This document shows, one piece after another, positions 27,901-34,783 of a stretch of DNA of 47,175 bases. The notes below the pieces were generated by a model. It was given only the letters and a program-made list of their open reading frames with translations, did no database searches and was not told where the DNA came from. This DNA is from Spirochaetota bacterium. GTDB taxonomy: Bacteria; Spirochaetota; B62-G9; DRHN01. The DNA lies in NCBI GenBank assembly GCA_016934265.1, contig JAFGTF010000153.1, forward strand, positions 1-47,175. The letters are read 5' to 3'. A program made the translations under genes and the position numbers. Positions within the stretch are counted from its first letter, which is position 1, and every line of letters begins with the position of its first letter.

Positions 27901-28279
27901 TGTACATACCGCAGGCGACGAGCGCGATATAGCCCTGTATATCGATATGCGCCGGACACTCGGTGCTGCAGGGAGACACACAATCGCCGAAGTGGTCGGA
28001 GACGAGCAAAGACAGGCTCATCCGCCGCGCTTTAAGGATGTCCGGGCTTTCAGTATCTATCTTCATCCCGTCTGCGACCGTGGTGGAGCAGGAGGGCACG
28101 AGGGAGCGGGCACCATCGACCTTCACAAGGCAGACCCTGCAGGCGCCGTACGGCTCGAGGCGGCCGTCGTGACAGAGTGTGGGAATCGAGATGCCGTTTC
28201 TTTTCGCGACGTCCAGTATCGTTTCTTCCGTTCGTGCTTCAACCTCTTTTTTGTTGAGAAACACCTTCACTACGCTCAT
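24905..28279 (-). CDS. stnC: Ferredoxin-GltD-NuoG fusion, StnC-like transhydrogenase subunit
   Basis: This 1124-residue iron-sulfur flavoprotein begins with a [2Fe-2S] domain (C36, C47, C50, C64) and an H96/C100/C104/C108 cluster site. A GltD/NfnB-like unit follows, with ICPHPCETVC, an FAD fold VIGSGPAGLS and a second nucleotide fold VVGGGNTAMDAA. Then come two [4Fe-4S] motifs (CIKCGTC...C near 618, CDFCGGC...C near 663), a CAGCSLGC cluster site near 700 and a NuoG/molybdopterin-fold-like tail with no metal-ligand motif. With the adjacent NuoE/NuoF genes this matches the Sporomusa-type Nfn (Stn) bifurcating transhydrogenase, in which NADP(H) reacts at the GltD part. The ATG at 28279 is preferred to an upstream TTG. 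Confidence 0.88.
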   Translation of the reverse strand: MSVVKVFLNKKEVEARTEETILDVAKRNGISIPTLCHDGRLEPYGACRVCLVKVDGARSLVPSCSTTVADGMKIDTESPDILKARRMSLSLLVSDHFGDCVSPCSTECPAHIDIQGYIALVACGMYTEAVKLIKEKNPLPLCIGRICPHPCETVCRRNKVDEPIAINNLKRFAADRDAADGGPYVPKKAPSKNRRVAVIGSGPAGLSCAYYLCVMGYDVTVFEKEKKAGGMLRWGIPEYRLPKRILDSEVSSITGLGVKIEYGRELGRDLTVERLKEEYDAVFLGTGAGMSTSMRVAGEDLPGVESGLDFLYRVAAGDPEDISKKTVVVVGGGNTAMDAARTAVRLGASSVNVLYRRTRAQMPANEIEIEEAIEEKIRFEFLNAPVKITTKDGSLTVECVKMELGEPDSSGRRRPVPIEGSNHTIVTDVLITAIGQRPFVPFLGEELVTAKDTVNADPKTGVTSDGFLFAAGDCVTGAATAIEAVAGGRSAALSIDAVFNGQEPSVSSEFNIKRGTLEELPEELFALYDRKKRAVMPTVAAGPRKNGFEEIEKGLSEEEARSEAARCLECGCAECFSCSLRDFSTEYGVSPDEWEGQKNVTLGKDRLAAFLPPIMKDYNKCIKCGTCIRVCDEIWGLSIYGFVERGFKTEVSPYFGLDLARTACDFCGGCADSCPTGALSLRPFPKKPGPFKTERKKARCAGCSLGCELEYHIYGNSLVKVTAVETKGENEGWLCVRGRFGYRHLLPESRATDFMEIKGKEKRLLSEAEAVEKASAILSSPGRTGILTSTSLSNEEYAALKELGGAAGADVFHVPFDYAEEAQETLYPLYRSPEVKALFAAALNASMEDIENAPCIVLWDILPGRSYPVLEMKIRRAVRSGSRLFIINSVPTRLDEAAQKVFRVPSRLYCDLLDLLRTLISSRNSGGTPPDPRILYEAGLTGDGIASFIRTVRSSSASVWVTDEYGKNIPETTAWLKLLSQANDGQKNLCKQIVMNRGANPEGAFRYGASAKTGRTLTEKGLCEFETLLFYKLPVFFDLETANVIRIGFEQPRLVGGRAGGNQTIFIPASSILETGGTTVLYSKEEMVHVPVLEHDKKIDQPAMLRTIVERVCNVRKNTSFDSG

Positions 28280-28319
28280 GCCGCACTCTCTCTTTCGGGT
28301 TGACTGCCTCAAGAAGGCT

Positions 28320-30143
28320 TTATCGCACCTCGACCGCGCCGAACCGGCAGCTGTCTAAGCATATACCGCACTTGATGCACTTTTTTGGATCTATCTCGTG
28401 TACCTGTTTCTTCTCGCCGCGGATCGCATCTACCGGGCAGTTTTTGAGACATACTCCGCATCCGACACACTCCTCCGGCAGGATCCGGTAGGAGATGAGG
28501 CCCCTGCACTGCTTCGCCGGACAACGCTTCTCTTTGATATGCGCCTCGTACTCGTCCCGGAAATAGCGGAGAGTGGTGAGAACAGGATTCGGCGCCGTCT
28601 GTCCGAGACCGCAGAGACTCCCGGATTTTACGCTTTGCGCGAGCGTTTCGAGCCGTTCGATATCGTCTTCTCTGCCGAGGCCGTTCGTGATGCGTTCGAG
28701 GATCTCGAGCATTCGTTTCGTTCCGATCCTGCAGAACGTGCACTTGCCGCAGGATTCGTTCTGGGTGAATTCGAGGAAAAAGCGAGCGACCTCGACCATG
28801 CAAGTTTCCTCGTCCATCACCACCATGCCGCCCGATCCCATTATCGCACCGGTCTTGGTGACGGAGTCGTAGTCTATCGTCGTGTCCAGGAGGGATTCGG
28901 GAATACAGCCTCCGGACGGCCCGCCCATCTGGACCGCCTTGAACCGCTTTCCTTCTTTTATCCCTCCGCCGATATCGTAGATGATCTCTTTCAGGGTGAT
29001 TCCCATCGGAACTTCGATAAGTCCCCCTTTACGTATCTTGCCGGCCAAAGCGAATACTTTCGTACCCTTGCTTTTTTCGGTCCCGAAACCGCTGTACCAG
29101 GAAGCACCGTTTTGGATTATTCTCGAAACCGAGGCGTACGTTTCCACGTTATTGATATTGGTCGGTTTGCCCCATAGCCCCTTTGTCGCGGGAAAAGGAG
29201 GCCTGAGCCTCGGGAGCCCACGCTCTCCCTCGATTGAGGCCAGCAGCGCGGTTTCCTCGCCGCATACGAACGCCCCCGCGCCCTCCTTTATCCGGATGTC
29301 GAACGAGAAGTCGCTTTCTAGTATGTGTTCTCCGAGCAGTCCGGCCTCATTTGCCTGCCGGATCGCCGTTTTAAGCCGGCTTACCGCGAGCGGGTACTCC
29401 GCCCTGACGTATATGTACCCGTCCGAGGCGCCTATCGCATACGCCGCAATCGTCATGCCCTCTATCACCGAGTGAGGATCGCCTTCGAGGGTCGACCTGT
29501 CCATAAAGGCGCCGGGGTCCCCTTCGTCCGCGTTGCAGACGACGTATTTCGGGCTTCCTGCGGCCTGTTTCGTGAACTTCCACTTCAGCCCGGTGGGAAA
29601 GCCCGCACCGCCCCGGCCGCGGAGGCCGGAATCGAGGACTTCCCGGATGATTTCGTCTGGATCAATCTCTCGTATTGCCCGAGCGAGACCCTCGTACCCT
29701 CCCGTCTCCCTATACTCATCGATGGACTCGGGGTTGATGGTTCCGCAGTTCGAGAGAACTATCCTGTACTGCTTGCTGAAGAAGGGGTCGTTTTCCGTAA
29801 TGTAATCCGTTCCCGCAACGATGTTGTCCGGATCGATGTGGCCGTTTTCCATATATTGCGCGATAATCGGTGCGATCTTTTCGGGTGTCATCTCCCCGAG
29901 CAAAATCCTGCCGCCGTCTTTTTCTTCTATTTCGACGAGAGGTTCGTGGTGGCACATCCCGATGCAGCCGGTCCGCTCGACGCGTATGGGGAGATCGTTT
30001 TCTTCGACCGTCTTTCGGGCCTCTTCAAACACGTTCATCGCGCCTGCGGCGATTCCGCACGCGCCGAGACCGACTTTCAGCCTCGTACCCTCCGTCTTGC
30101 TCCTTTTTTTCAGCACTCCTCCGCCTTGTGAGAACGAAGCCAC
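28320..30143 (-). CDS. stnB: NuoF-like NADH-FMN subunit, StnB-like
   Basis: This 607-residue paralogue of the NuoF-like protein at 21369-23273 has the same architecture. The N-terminal thioredoxin-like region carries C29, C60 and C64 (TGCIGMC). The FMN/NADH motifs are GRGGAGFPTG and ADEGDPGAFMDRS. The [4Fe-4S] site is SCGKCTFCRIGT, and two C-terminal ferredoxin motifs are present (CVGCGVCLKNC and CIKCGICLDSC). In Stn-type complexes this subunit oxidises NADH and is the proposed bifurcating flavin site. GGGAGG lies eight bases before the GTG start. That start overlaps the upstream TAG by one base (TAGTG), so the long upstream reading frame extension is not coding. Confidence 0.9.
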   Translation of the reverse strand: MASFSQGGGVLKKRSKTEGTRLKVGLGACGIAAGAMNVFEEARKTVEENDLPIRVERTGCIGMCHHEPLVEIEEKDGGRILLGEMTPEKIAPIIAQYMENGHIDPDNIVAGTDYITENDPFFSKQYRIVLSNCGTINPESIDEYRETGGYEGLARAIREIDPDEIIREVLDSGLRGRGGAGFPTGLKWKFTKQAAGSPKYVVCNADEGDPGAFMDRSTLEGDPHSVIEGMTIAAYAIGASDGYIYVRAEYPLAVSRLKTAIRQANEAGLLGEHILESDFSFDIRIKEGAGAFVCGEETALLASIEGERGLPRLRPPFPATKGLWGKPTNINNVETYASVSRIIQNGASWYSGFGTEKSKGTKVFALAGKIRKGGLIEVPMGITLKEIIYDIGGGIKEGKRFKAVQMGGPSGGCIPESLLDTTIDYDSVTKTGAIMGSGGMVVMDEETCMVEVARFFLEFTQNESCGKCTFCRIGTKRMLEILERITNGLGREDDIERLETLAQSVKSGSLCGLGQTAPNPVLTTLRYFRDEYEAHIKEKRCPAKQCRGLISYRILPEECVGCGVCLKNCPVDAIRGEKKQVHEIDPKKCIKCGICLDSCRFGAVEVR

Positions 30144-30619
30144 TATCCGGTCCTCCCGTTTCTGAAATCGTTTATGATCTTTTTTACCTTGTTCGTGGTG
30201 AGCCTCCCGTAGGCGGTCTCGTTTATCATTATCACCGGCGCAAGGCTGCAGCACCCAAGGCATGCCACGGTTTCCAGGGTGAAAAGCCGGTCCTTCGTCG
30301 TTTCACCCTCTGCGATGCCGAGCTCCTCCTCCAGCACGTCCAAAAGCTTCGAGGCTCCGGAGATGTGACATGCGGTTCCCTGGCAGACCTTGATCGTAAA
30401 GCGGCCCGAAGGCTCGAATCTGAACTGGGAATAGAAGCTCGCCGTTGCCATGACCTTGGACTCCGGGTTCTGGGTTCTCCGGGCGATAAGATGCAGGATC
30501 TTTTCCGGCAGGTAGCCGTACTCTTCCTGGACCTGCTGCAGTATCGAGATGAGCGCCCCCTGCTTGTCGTTTTCCCTCTCTATTATGGCGATTGCGGCCT
30601 GCGTATCGATCGTATCCAC
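30143..30619 (-). CDS. stnA: NuoE-like [2Fe-2S] subunit, StnA-like
   Basis: This 158-residue thioredoxin-fold protein has cluster cysteines C79, C84, C120 and C124. It is a paralogue of the NuoE-like protein of the neighbouring formate dehydrogenase operon. A GTG start is preceded by AAGGAG at six bases. Together with the NuoF-like and GltD-fusion genes it forms a three-gene transhydrogenase set. Assignment to this set rather than to the formate dehydrogenase follows from gene order and the promoter and terminator between the two operons. Confidence 0.92.
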   Translation of the reverse strand: MDTIDTQAAIAIIERENDKQGALISILQQVQEEYGYLPEKILHLIARRTQNPESKVMATASFYSQFRFEPSGRFTIKVCQGTACHISGASKLLDVLEEELGIAEGETTKDRLFTLETVACLGCCSLAPVIMINETAYGRLTTNKVKKIINDFRNGRTG

Positions 30620-30657
30620 GGCATGCTCCTTGTTTCTTCCTGCGTCCGTATAGTGTT

Positions 30658-30948
30658 TTAGGATAGCGATTTTAATATTTCGAGATCCCGTATCTCCCTG
30701 TGTTTCACGAATGTATCGTCCGTTTTAAGGGTTACGATACGTTCGAACGGCGCCGTTTCCGTGATACGCTTCACACAGGCGTCGAACGGCCCCTCTGCGT
30801 CCAGGGTGATGACGAAGTCGTACGGTCCGATGACACGGGCCGCAAACGCGACCTCGTCGAGTGATTCGAGCTTTTTCGTGAGATTCCAGAGCTTTTCCTC
30901 GTCCAGGGGGGCTTTCAATCCGGCGATGACATACCCTCTGATGCCCAT
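30658..30948 (-). CDS. Stand-alone Lrp/AsnC ligand-binding (RAM) domain protein
   Basis: This 96-residue protein has the alpha/beta effector domain of Lrp/AsnC regulators (GYVIAGLK, VAFAARVIGPYDFVITL, DACVKRITE, TDDTFVKH) but no helix-turn-helix. Such single-domain forms usually assemble into ring-like oligomers that bind amino acids or similar ligands. The ATG at 30948 has GGAG at eight bases; further upstream codons show no homology. It lies 38 bp before the NuoE-like gene in the same direction and is probably the first gene of the transhydrogenase operon. Confidence 0.8.
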   Translation of the reverse strand: MGIRGYVIAGLKAPLDEEKLWNLTKKLESLDEVAFAARVIGPYDFVITLDAEGPFDACVKRITETAPFERIVTLKTDDTFVKHREIRDLEILKSLS

Positions 30949-31262
30949 ATTATTTCTCCGTGAAAGATTTAACAAACTAATATAACAATTTTTTCGTATA
31001 CCCGGAATAAAAAAGAGGCCGCTCTGCCGCCCGAGGGAATGATCGGCACCGCTTTTGAAAGGCTCGTTCCCGTCCTGAAACGGCACGCTTTGGTCTCGGA
31101 CTTTCTGTATTATCGGTAGAAAAAGAAGCGGAATTTGAGTATGTTACAAAAGAGTATGTTACTCGAATAACGACGTTCCTTACAGTCAACAGAAAGACAG
31201 ATACCCTTTTGCATGTTGACGGACGACATTGTCGCTATAAGCGATACGGGGAGGAGAGGAGC
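30949..31262. other. Divergent intergenic region before htrA
   Basis: No gene is supported. It contains an 11-bp direct repeat GAGTATGTTAC at 31137-31147 and 31152-31162. The second copy is part of the dyad GAGTATGTTACTC, which is a likely regulator-binding site. A TTGACG-like and a TATAAG-like hexamer lie just before htrA, but the spacing is only about 14 bp, so I do not call a promoter. The region before the RAM-domain gene is AT-rich without a clear -35. Confidence 0.45.
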
Positions 31263-32735
31263 ATGAAGAAGAGGAGAGTGTATTTCATCGCTGCCGTAAT
31301 GGCGACCGGGGTGCTGTTTTTCCTTCTCGGAATGGGCTCGAGCCCGGGCCGGGGAAAGGCAGATGAAGCGGTCGCGGTACAGCAGATCGTGGTAAACGAC
31401 GAATCCGGTTTTTCCACCGCCATACGCGAGGTATCGAAAGCGCTTCTTCCCGCCGTGGTGCATATTAATGTCAGCGGCACGGTGGTCCAGAGAGCGCCCG
31501 GCGGGTTTCCGTTCGGCGACGACCCTTTCTTCAGGTACTTTTTCGGTCCACAAGATCAGCAGGAGTACGAGGTGCCTGTTCAGGCGCTCGGAAGCGGTGT
31601 CATAATCAGCCCTGAGGGGTACATAATAACCAACAATCATGTAGTGCAGAACGCCGATACGATCGAGGTCGTGCTCAACGACGGGTCGAAGCACGAGGCC
31701 GAGCTGGTGGGGGTGGATCCGAGAACCGACCTTGCAGTGGTCAAGATAACGCCCGAGAAAGGGATGCGGTACGCGATATTCGGCGACTCCGACCGGTGCG
31801 AGGTGGGGGAATGGGTCGTTGCGATAGGGTCTCCGCGAGGCTTGTCCTCGACGGTGACGGCGGGCATCATCTCGGCGAAGAACCGGACCGATATCGGCGT
31901 GCTCGGACCCACGGGGTACGAGGACTTCATCCAGACCGACGCCGCGATCAATCCCGGCAACTCAGGCGGCCCGCTCATCAATCTGAACGGGGAGATCATC
32001 GGGATCAACTCGCTCATAGTCTCCGCATCCGCCGGCAGCGAAGGGCTCGGGTTCGCGATCCCCTCGAATATGGCGAAGGAGATATCCGACTCCCTCATCA
32101 AGCACGGGAAGGTGGTCAGGGGCTATCTCGGCGTCAATATCCAGGACATCACGCCCGAGATGGCGAAGAGCCTGAAGCTCGACAGGGACATCAAGGGCGT
32201 CATCATCGCCGATGTCGTTCCATCCGGGCCTGCGGACAAAGGGGGGATAGAGCAGGGGGATATCATAATCCGGTTCGACGGAGAGCGTATCGAGACGGTT
32301 GCCGGGCTGAGAAACAGGGTCGCGGCGACCGACCCAGGCACGACGATAAAGATCGGCCTGATTCGGGGTAAAAAAGAGCTCGAGCTGAGCGTCCGTGTCG
32401 GTGAGCTGGAGAAGGCGGAGCGCGATACGGCCAAGAGGAACGGAAGCAGTATTTTAGGCATCACGGTCGAAAAAGTGGACCAAGAGACGGCCGAACGGCT
32501 TGGTCTCAGGAAGGCGACCGGCGTCATCGTCAACAGCGTGGAGCGGGGGAGCGCGGCCGAGGGCGCGGGACTAGCGAGGGGGGACGTTATTTTCAGAGTG
32601 GGTAACGTTGCCGTCGACGACCCCGCGGAATTCAACCGTCTTGTAGCCGATGCGGAGAGGGAGGGGAGGGTGATGCTTCTCGTCCGCGATGTGAGCTCGG
32701 GAAGGGTCGGATACCTTATTGTGCCGCTGAAATAA
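31263..32735 (+). CDS. htrA: HtrA/DegP-type periplasmic serine protease
   Basis: This 490-residue protease of envelope quality control has an N-terminal hydrophobic segment (about 6-25) that is a signal peptide or anchor. The trypsin-like domain has the triad H126 (TNNHVV), D156 (RTDLAVV) and S234 (NPGNSGGP). Two PDZ domains follow, starting near GYLGVNIQDI and near GSSILGITVEKV. Length and order match DegP/DegQ. GGGGAGGAGAGGAG directly before the ATG at 31263 fixes the start. The gene is monocistronic, and a very strong terminator follows. Confidence 0.96.
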   Translation: MKKRRVYFIAAVMATGVLFFLLGMGSSPGRGKADEAVAVQQIVVNDESGFSTAIREVSKALLPAVVHINVSGTVVQRAPGGFPFGDDPFFRYFFGPQDQQEYEVPVQALGSGVIISPEGYIITNNHVVQNADTIEVVLNDGSKHEAELVGVDPRTDLAVVKITPEKGMRYAIFGDSDRCEVGEWVVAIGSPRGLSSTVTAGIISAKNRTDIGVLGPTGYEDFIQTDAAINPGNSGGPLINLNGEIIGINSLIVSASAGSEGLGFAIPSNMAKEISDSLIKHGKVVRGYLGVNIQDITPEMAKSLKLDRDIKGVIIADVVPSGPADKGGIEQGDIIIRFDGERIETVAGLRNRVAATDPGTTIKIGLIRGKKELELSVRVGELEKAERDTAKRNGSSILGITVEKVDQETAERLGLRKATGVIVNSVERGSAAEGAGLARGDVIFRVGNVAVDDPAEFNRLVADAEREGRVMLLVRDVSSGRVGYLIVPLK

Positions 32736-32767
32736 AGGACGTGATCGAATACATCCGGCAATAGGAA

Positions 32768-32795
32768 AATAGAGGGCCCCTTTGGGCCCTCTATT
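32768..32795. terminator. Bidirectional hairpin terminator after htrA
   Basis: A perfect 12-bp stem (32768-32779 with 32784-32795) with the 4-base loop CTTT is flanked by TT on the plus side and TTTT on the minus side. It can serve htrA and the convergent ABC-2 exporter operon. A second 7-bp hairpin (ACCGGGC/GCCCGGT) lies at 32802-32827. Confidence 0.75.
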
Positions 32796-32965
32796 ACATG
32801 TACCGGGCATACCGTACATAGCCCGGTTCCCGGTCGAAAATGATACCGTTTGGAGGACGATACCGACTGTTCGATGGTGCGGACGCGAGGTTTTCCGCGC
32901 AAACCTGGTTGTTCCCCGATACGGAGGGGGGCGGTCGACTTTTCGGCACCCAGGCGGTATGGTGC

Positions 32966-33787
32966 CTACTTCCAGGCGGTTAAAATCGTTTCCCTCTTGA
33001 AGATTCGTACAGAAATCCTCAGCATGATCAGATTGAGGCATACAAGCGCTGCGGCAAGAAGAAGAAGCGTCAGGGGTGAGAACATGAGCACACCCAGTAC
33101 CTGCAGCACGACGAACCCAAGTATCGGCAGGACGACCAAGACCGCGAAGTTCTGGGCGGATTTTACGTCCGCCGCCCTCGCGGAGCCTGCGACCCCGAGC
33201 ATGAAGGTAAGCAAAGAAAAAAGCGGAGAGAGCACGAAGAGAAAGATCCACCACCGGGGGGTTATCACAATTCCGATGAGCGGTCCTTTTCCCATTACAA
33301 CGGTCCCCAAAAGGAAAATCCCGGCACATATGAAGCTCATCACCGCCGCGGGAACTAGCGCTGCGAGCGCCTTCCCCAAAAGAAGGTCGGATGTTCGAAC
33401 GGGGGTGGCGAGCAAAGGCTCGAGCGTTTTCGTCATCTTCTCCTCGACGATACCGAAGGTGGCGAAGCTCAGAGATACCAGGCATGGAATGAGGAGCCCG
33501 TACAGGGGGAACAGGCCGAAGAAGAAGACGAGAAGCTTCTGTTCCGGGTCGAGCGTTCCGGAGGCCGCAGCTTCGAACGAGCTGAAAAAACGATCCACCG
33601 CACCGGCCAGCACGGTATCCATGATGATATCCGCCCCGGCAAGGCGCAGTGCGAGCCAGATATAAAAAAGAAACTGTACCGTGACGAGTACCGGAACCAT
33701 GGTGACGAAGAAGATGTTGTTGGGGGTCCTGAGGATGAGGAGCCATTCCTTGCGCATCACGTTTGCTATAACCGCCGTCTTACGCAT
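32966..33787 (-). CDS. ABC-2 type permease (NatB-like)
   Basis: This 273-residue membrane protein has six or so hydrophobic segments. A large loop follows the first helix, and the family motif EEKMTKTLEPLLATPVR lies before helix 3. It overlaps the upstream ATPase gene by eight bases, so the two form an exporter. NatB-type pairs move sodium or other small substrates; the substrate here cannot be read from sequence. Confidence 0.85.
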   Translation of the reverse strand: MRKTAVIANVMRKEWLLILRTPNNIFFVTMVPVLVTVQFLFYIWLALRLAGADIIMDTVLAGAVDRFFSSFEAAASGTLDPEQKLLVFFFGLFPLYGLLIPCLVSLSFATFGIVEEKMTKTLEPLLATPVRTSDLLLGKALAALVPAAVMSFICAGIFLLGTVVMGKGPLIGIVITPRWWIFLFVLSPLFSLLTFMLGVAGSARAADVKSAQNFAVLVVLPILGFVVLQVLGVLMFSPLTLLLLAAALVCLNLIMLRISVRIFKRETILTAWK

Positions 33788-34712
33788 CGTTTTTTCCGGT
33801 CTCGTTTCGGATGAGAATGAGGTACAGGTCCTCGAGCGACTGGGAACGTTCTTTCACCGATAGGATCCGTCCGCCGGAATCGACGATACGCTTTATCAGC
33901 TCGGGAGTATCCGCGCTTCCCTTTTTCGTCTCCACTACGAGAATGCGGTCAGTTACGGACAGGGTGCGCACAAACGGAAGCACCCGAAGCGTACGGGCGA
34001 TTTCCGCGCCTTCGTTCTCGAGGACGATCTCGATCCGTTCCCCGGAAACGTTCTTCCGAAGATTCTCGACGGAGTCCACGAGAATAAGGTTCGTCCTGAT
34101 GAGCGCCACCCTGTTGCAGAGCTGTTCCGCCTCTTCGAGGTTGTGGGTTGACAAGAAGACGGTGCGGCCCCGCTCATTCAGCCCGCGTATGAGGCTTCGA
34201 ACCTCCTGTGCCGCCTCGGGATCCAAGCCTGCGGTCGGCTCGTCGAGAAAGAGAATCTCCGGTTCGTGCAGAAGCGCGCGGGCGAGCGCGAGCTTGTGCC
34301 GCATCCCTTTCGAGAATCCGGACACCTTTTGGTCCTTTTTCTCCCAAAGGCCCAGAAGCACGAGGTATCGCCGTGCCTGCGTTCGCCCGTCGATATCGTA
34401 AAATCCGGCGAAGTAGAGCAGGTTCTCCAGCGCCGTCATGCGTTCGTAGAAGCCGGGCGTCTCGGTGAGAAGCCCGATACTCCGGTGGAGCGTTTCCGGA
34501 TCGCGGTCGCTTTTCATCCCGAGCACCTCTGCGTATCCGCTCGTGGGCGCCATCATCCCCGCGAGGAGCCTCGCCGTCGTCGTCTTGCCCGCACCGTTTG
34601 GTCCGAGGAGCCCCAGGATCTCTCCTCTCCCGACTGAAAAACAGAGGTCTTCGACGGCCGGAATCTCTCCGAATCTTTTTGTGAGGCCTACCGCTTCGAT
34701 TGCGTTATTCAT
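33780..34712 (-). CDS. ABC-2 exporter ATPase (NatA/CcmA-like)
   Basis: This 310-residue ATPase has Walker A GPNGAGKT (37-44), a signature degenerate at one position (FSKGMRHKL) and Walker B ILFLDEPTAGLD. The H-loop is LSTHNLEEAE. The C-terminal 90 residues form the extra domain common in this exporter group. It lies 71 bp after nadB in the same direction, so it may be read through from the thrC-nadB promoter. Confidence 0.9.
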   Translation of the reverse strand: MNNAIEAVGLTKRFGEIPAVEDLCFSVGRGEILGLLGPNGAGKTTTARLLAGMMAPTSGYAEVLGMKSDRDPETLHRSIGLLTETPGFYERMTALENLLYFAGFYDIDGRTQARRYLVLLGLWEKKDQKVSGFSKGMRHKLALARALLHEPEILFLDEPTAGLDPEAAQEVRSLIRGLNERGRTVFLSTHNLEEAEQLCNRVALIRTNLILVDSVENLRKNVSGERIEIVLENEGAEIARTLRVLPFVRTLSVTDRILVVETKKGSADTPELIKRIVDSGGRILSVKERSQSLEDLYLILIRNETGKNDA

Positions 34713-34783
34713 GGCAATGCCGAAAAAACGGGTATGTGTGCTCCGAATATTTTTAAAACCGGCGTGCGCCTGAGCCCGGCGCC

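Noticed and set aside
30144..30263. N-terminal extension of the StnB-like protein
   Set aside because: The extra 40 residues overlap the conserved end of the NuoE-like gene in another frame; a GTG with a good ribosome site starts at 30143.
31209..31262. Earlier start for htrA
   Set aside because: The extension places charged residues before the signal sequence, while a strong GGAGG-type site directly precedes the ATG at 31263.
32571..33746. 391-codon open frame on the minus strand across the htrA end and the permease gene
   Set aside because: It crosses a strong terminator, overlaps a real permease in another frame and has no recognisable protein features.
34713..34783. Possible terminator between nadB and the exporter ATPase
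   Set aside because: Only a 4-bp stem can be drawn before the TTTTA run, so read-through is at least as likely.
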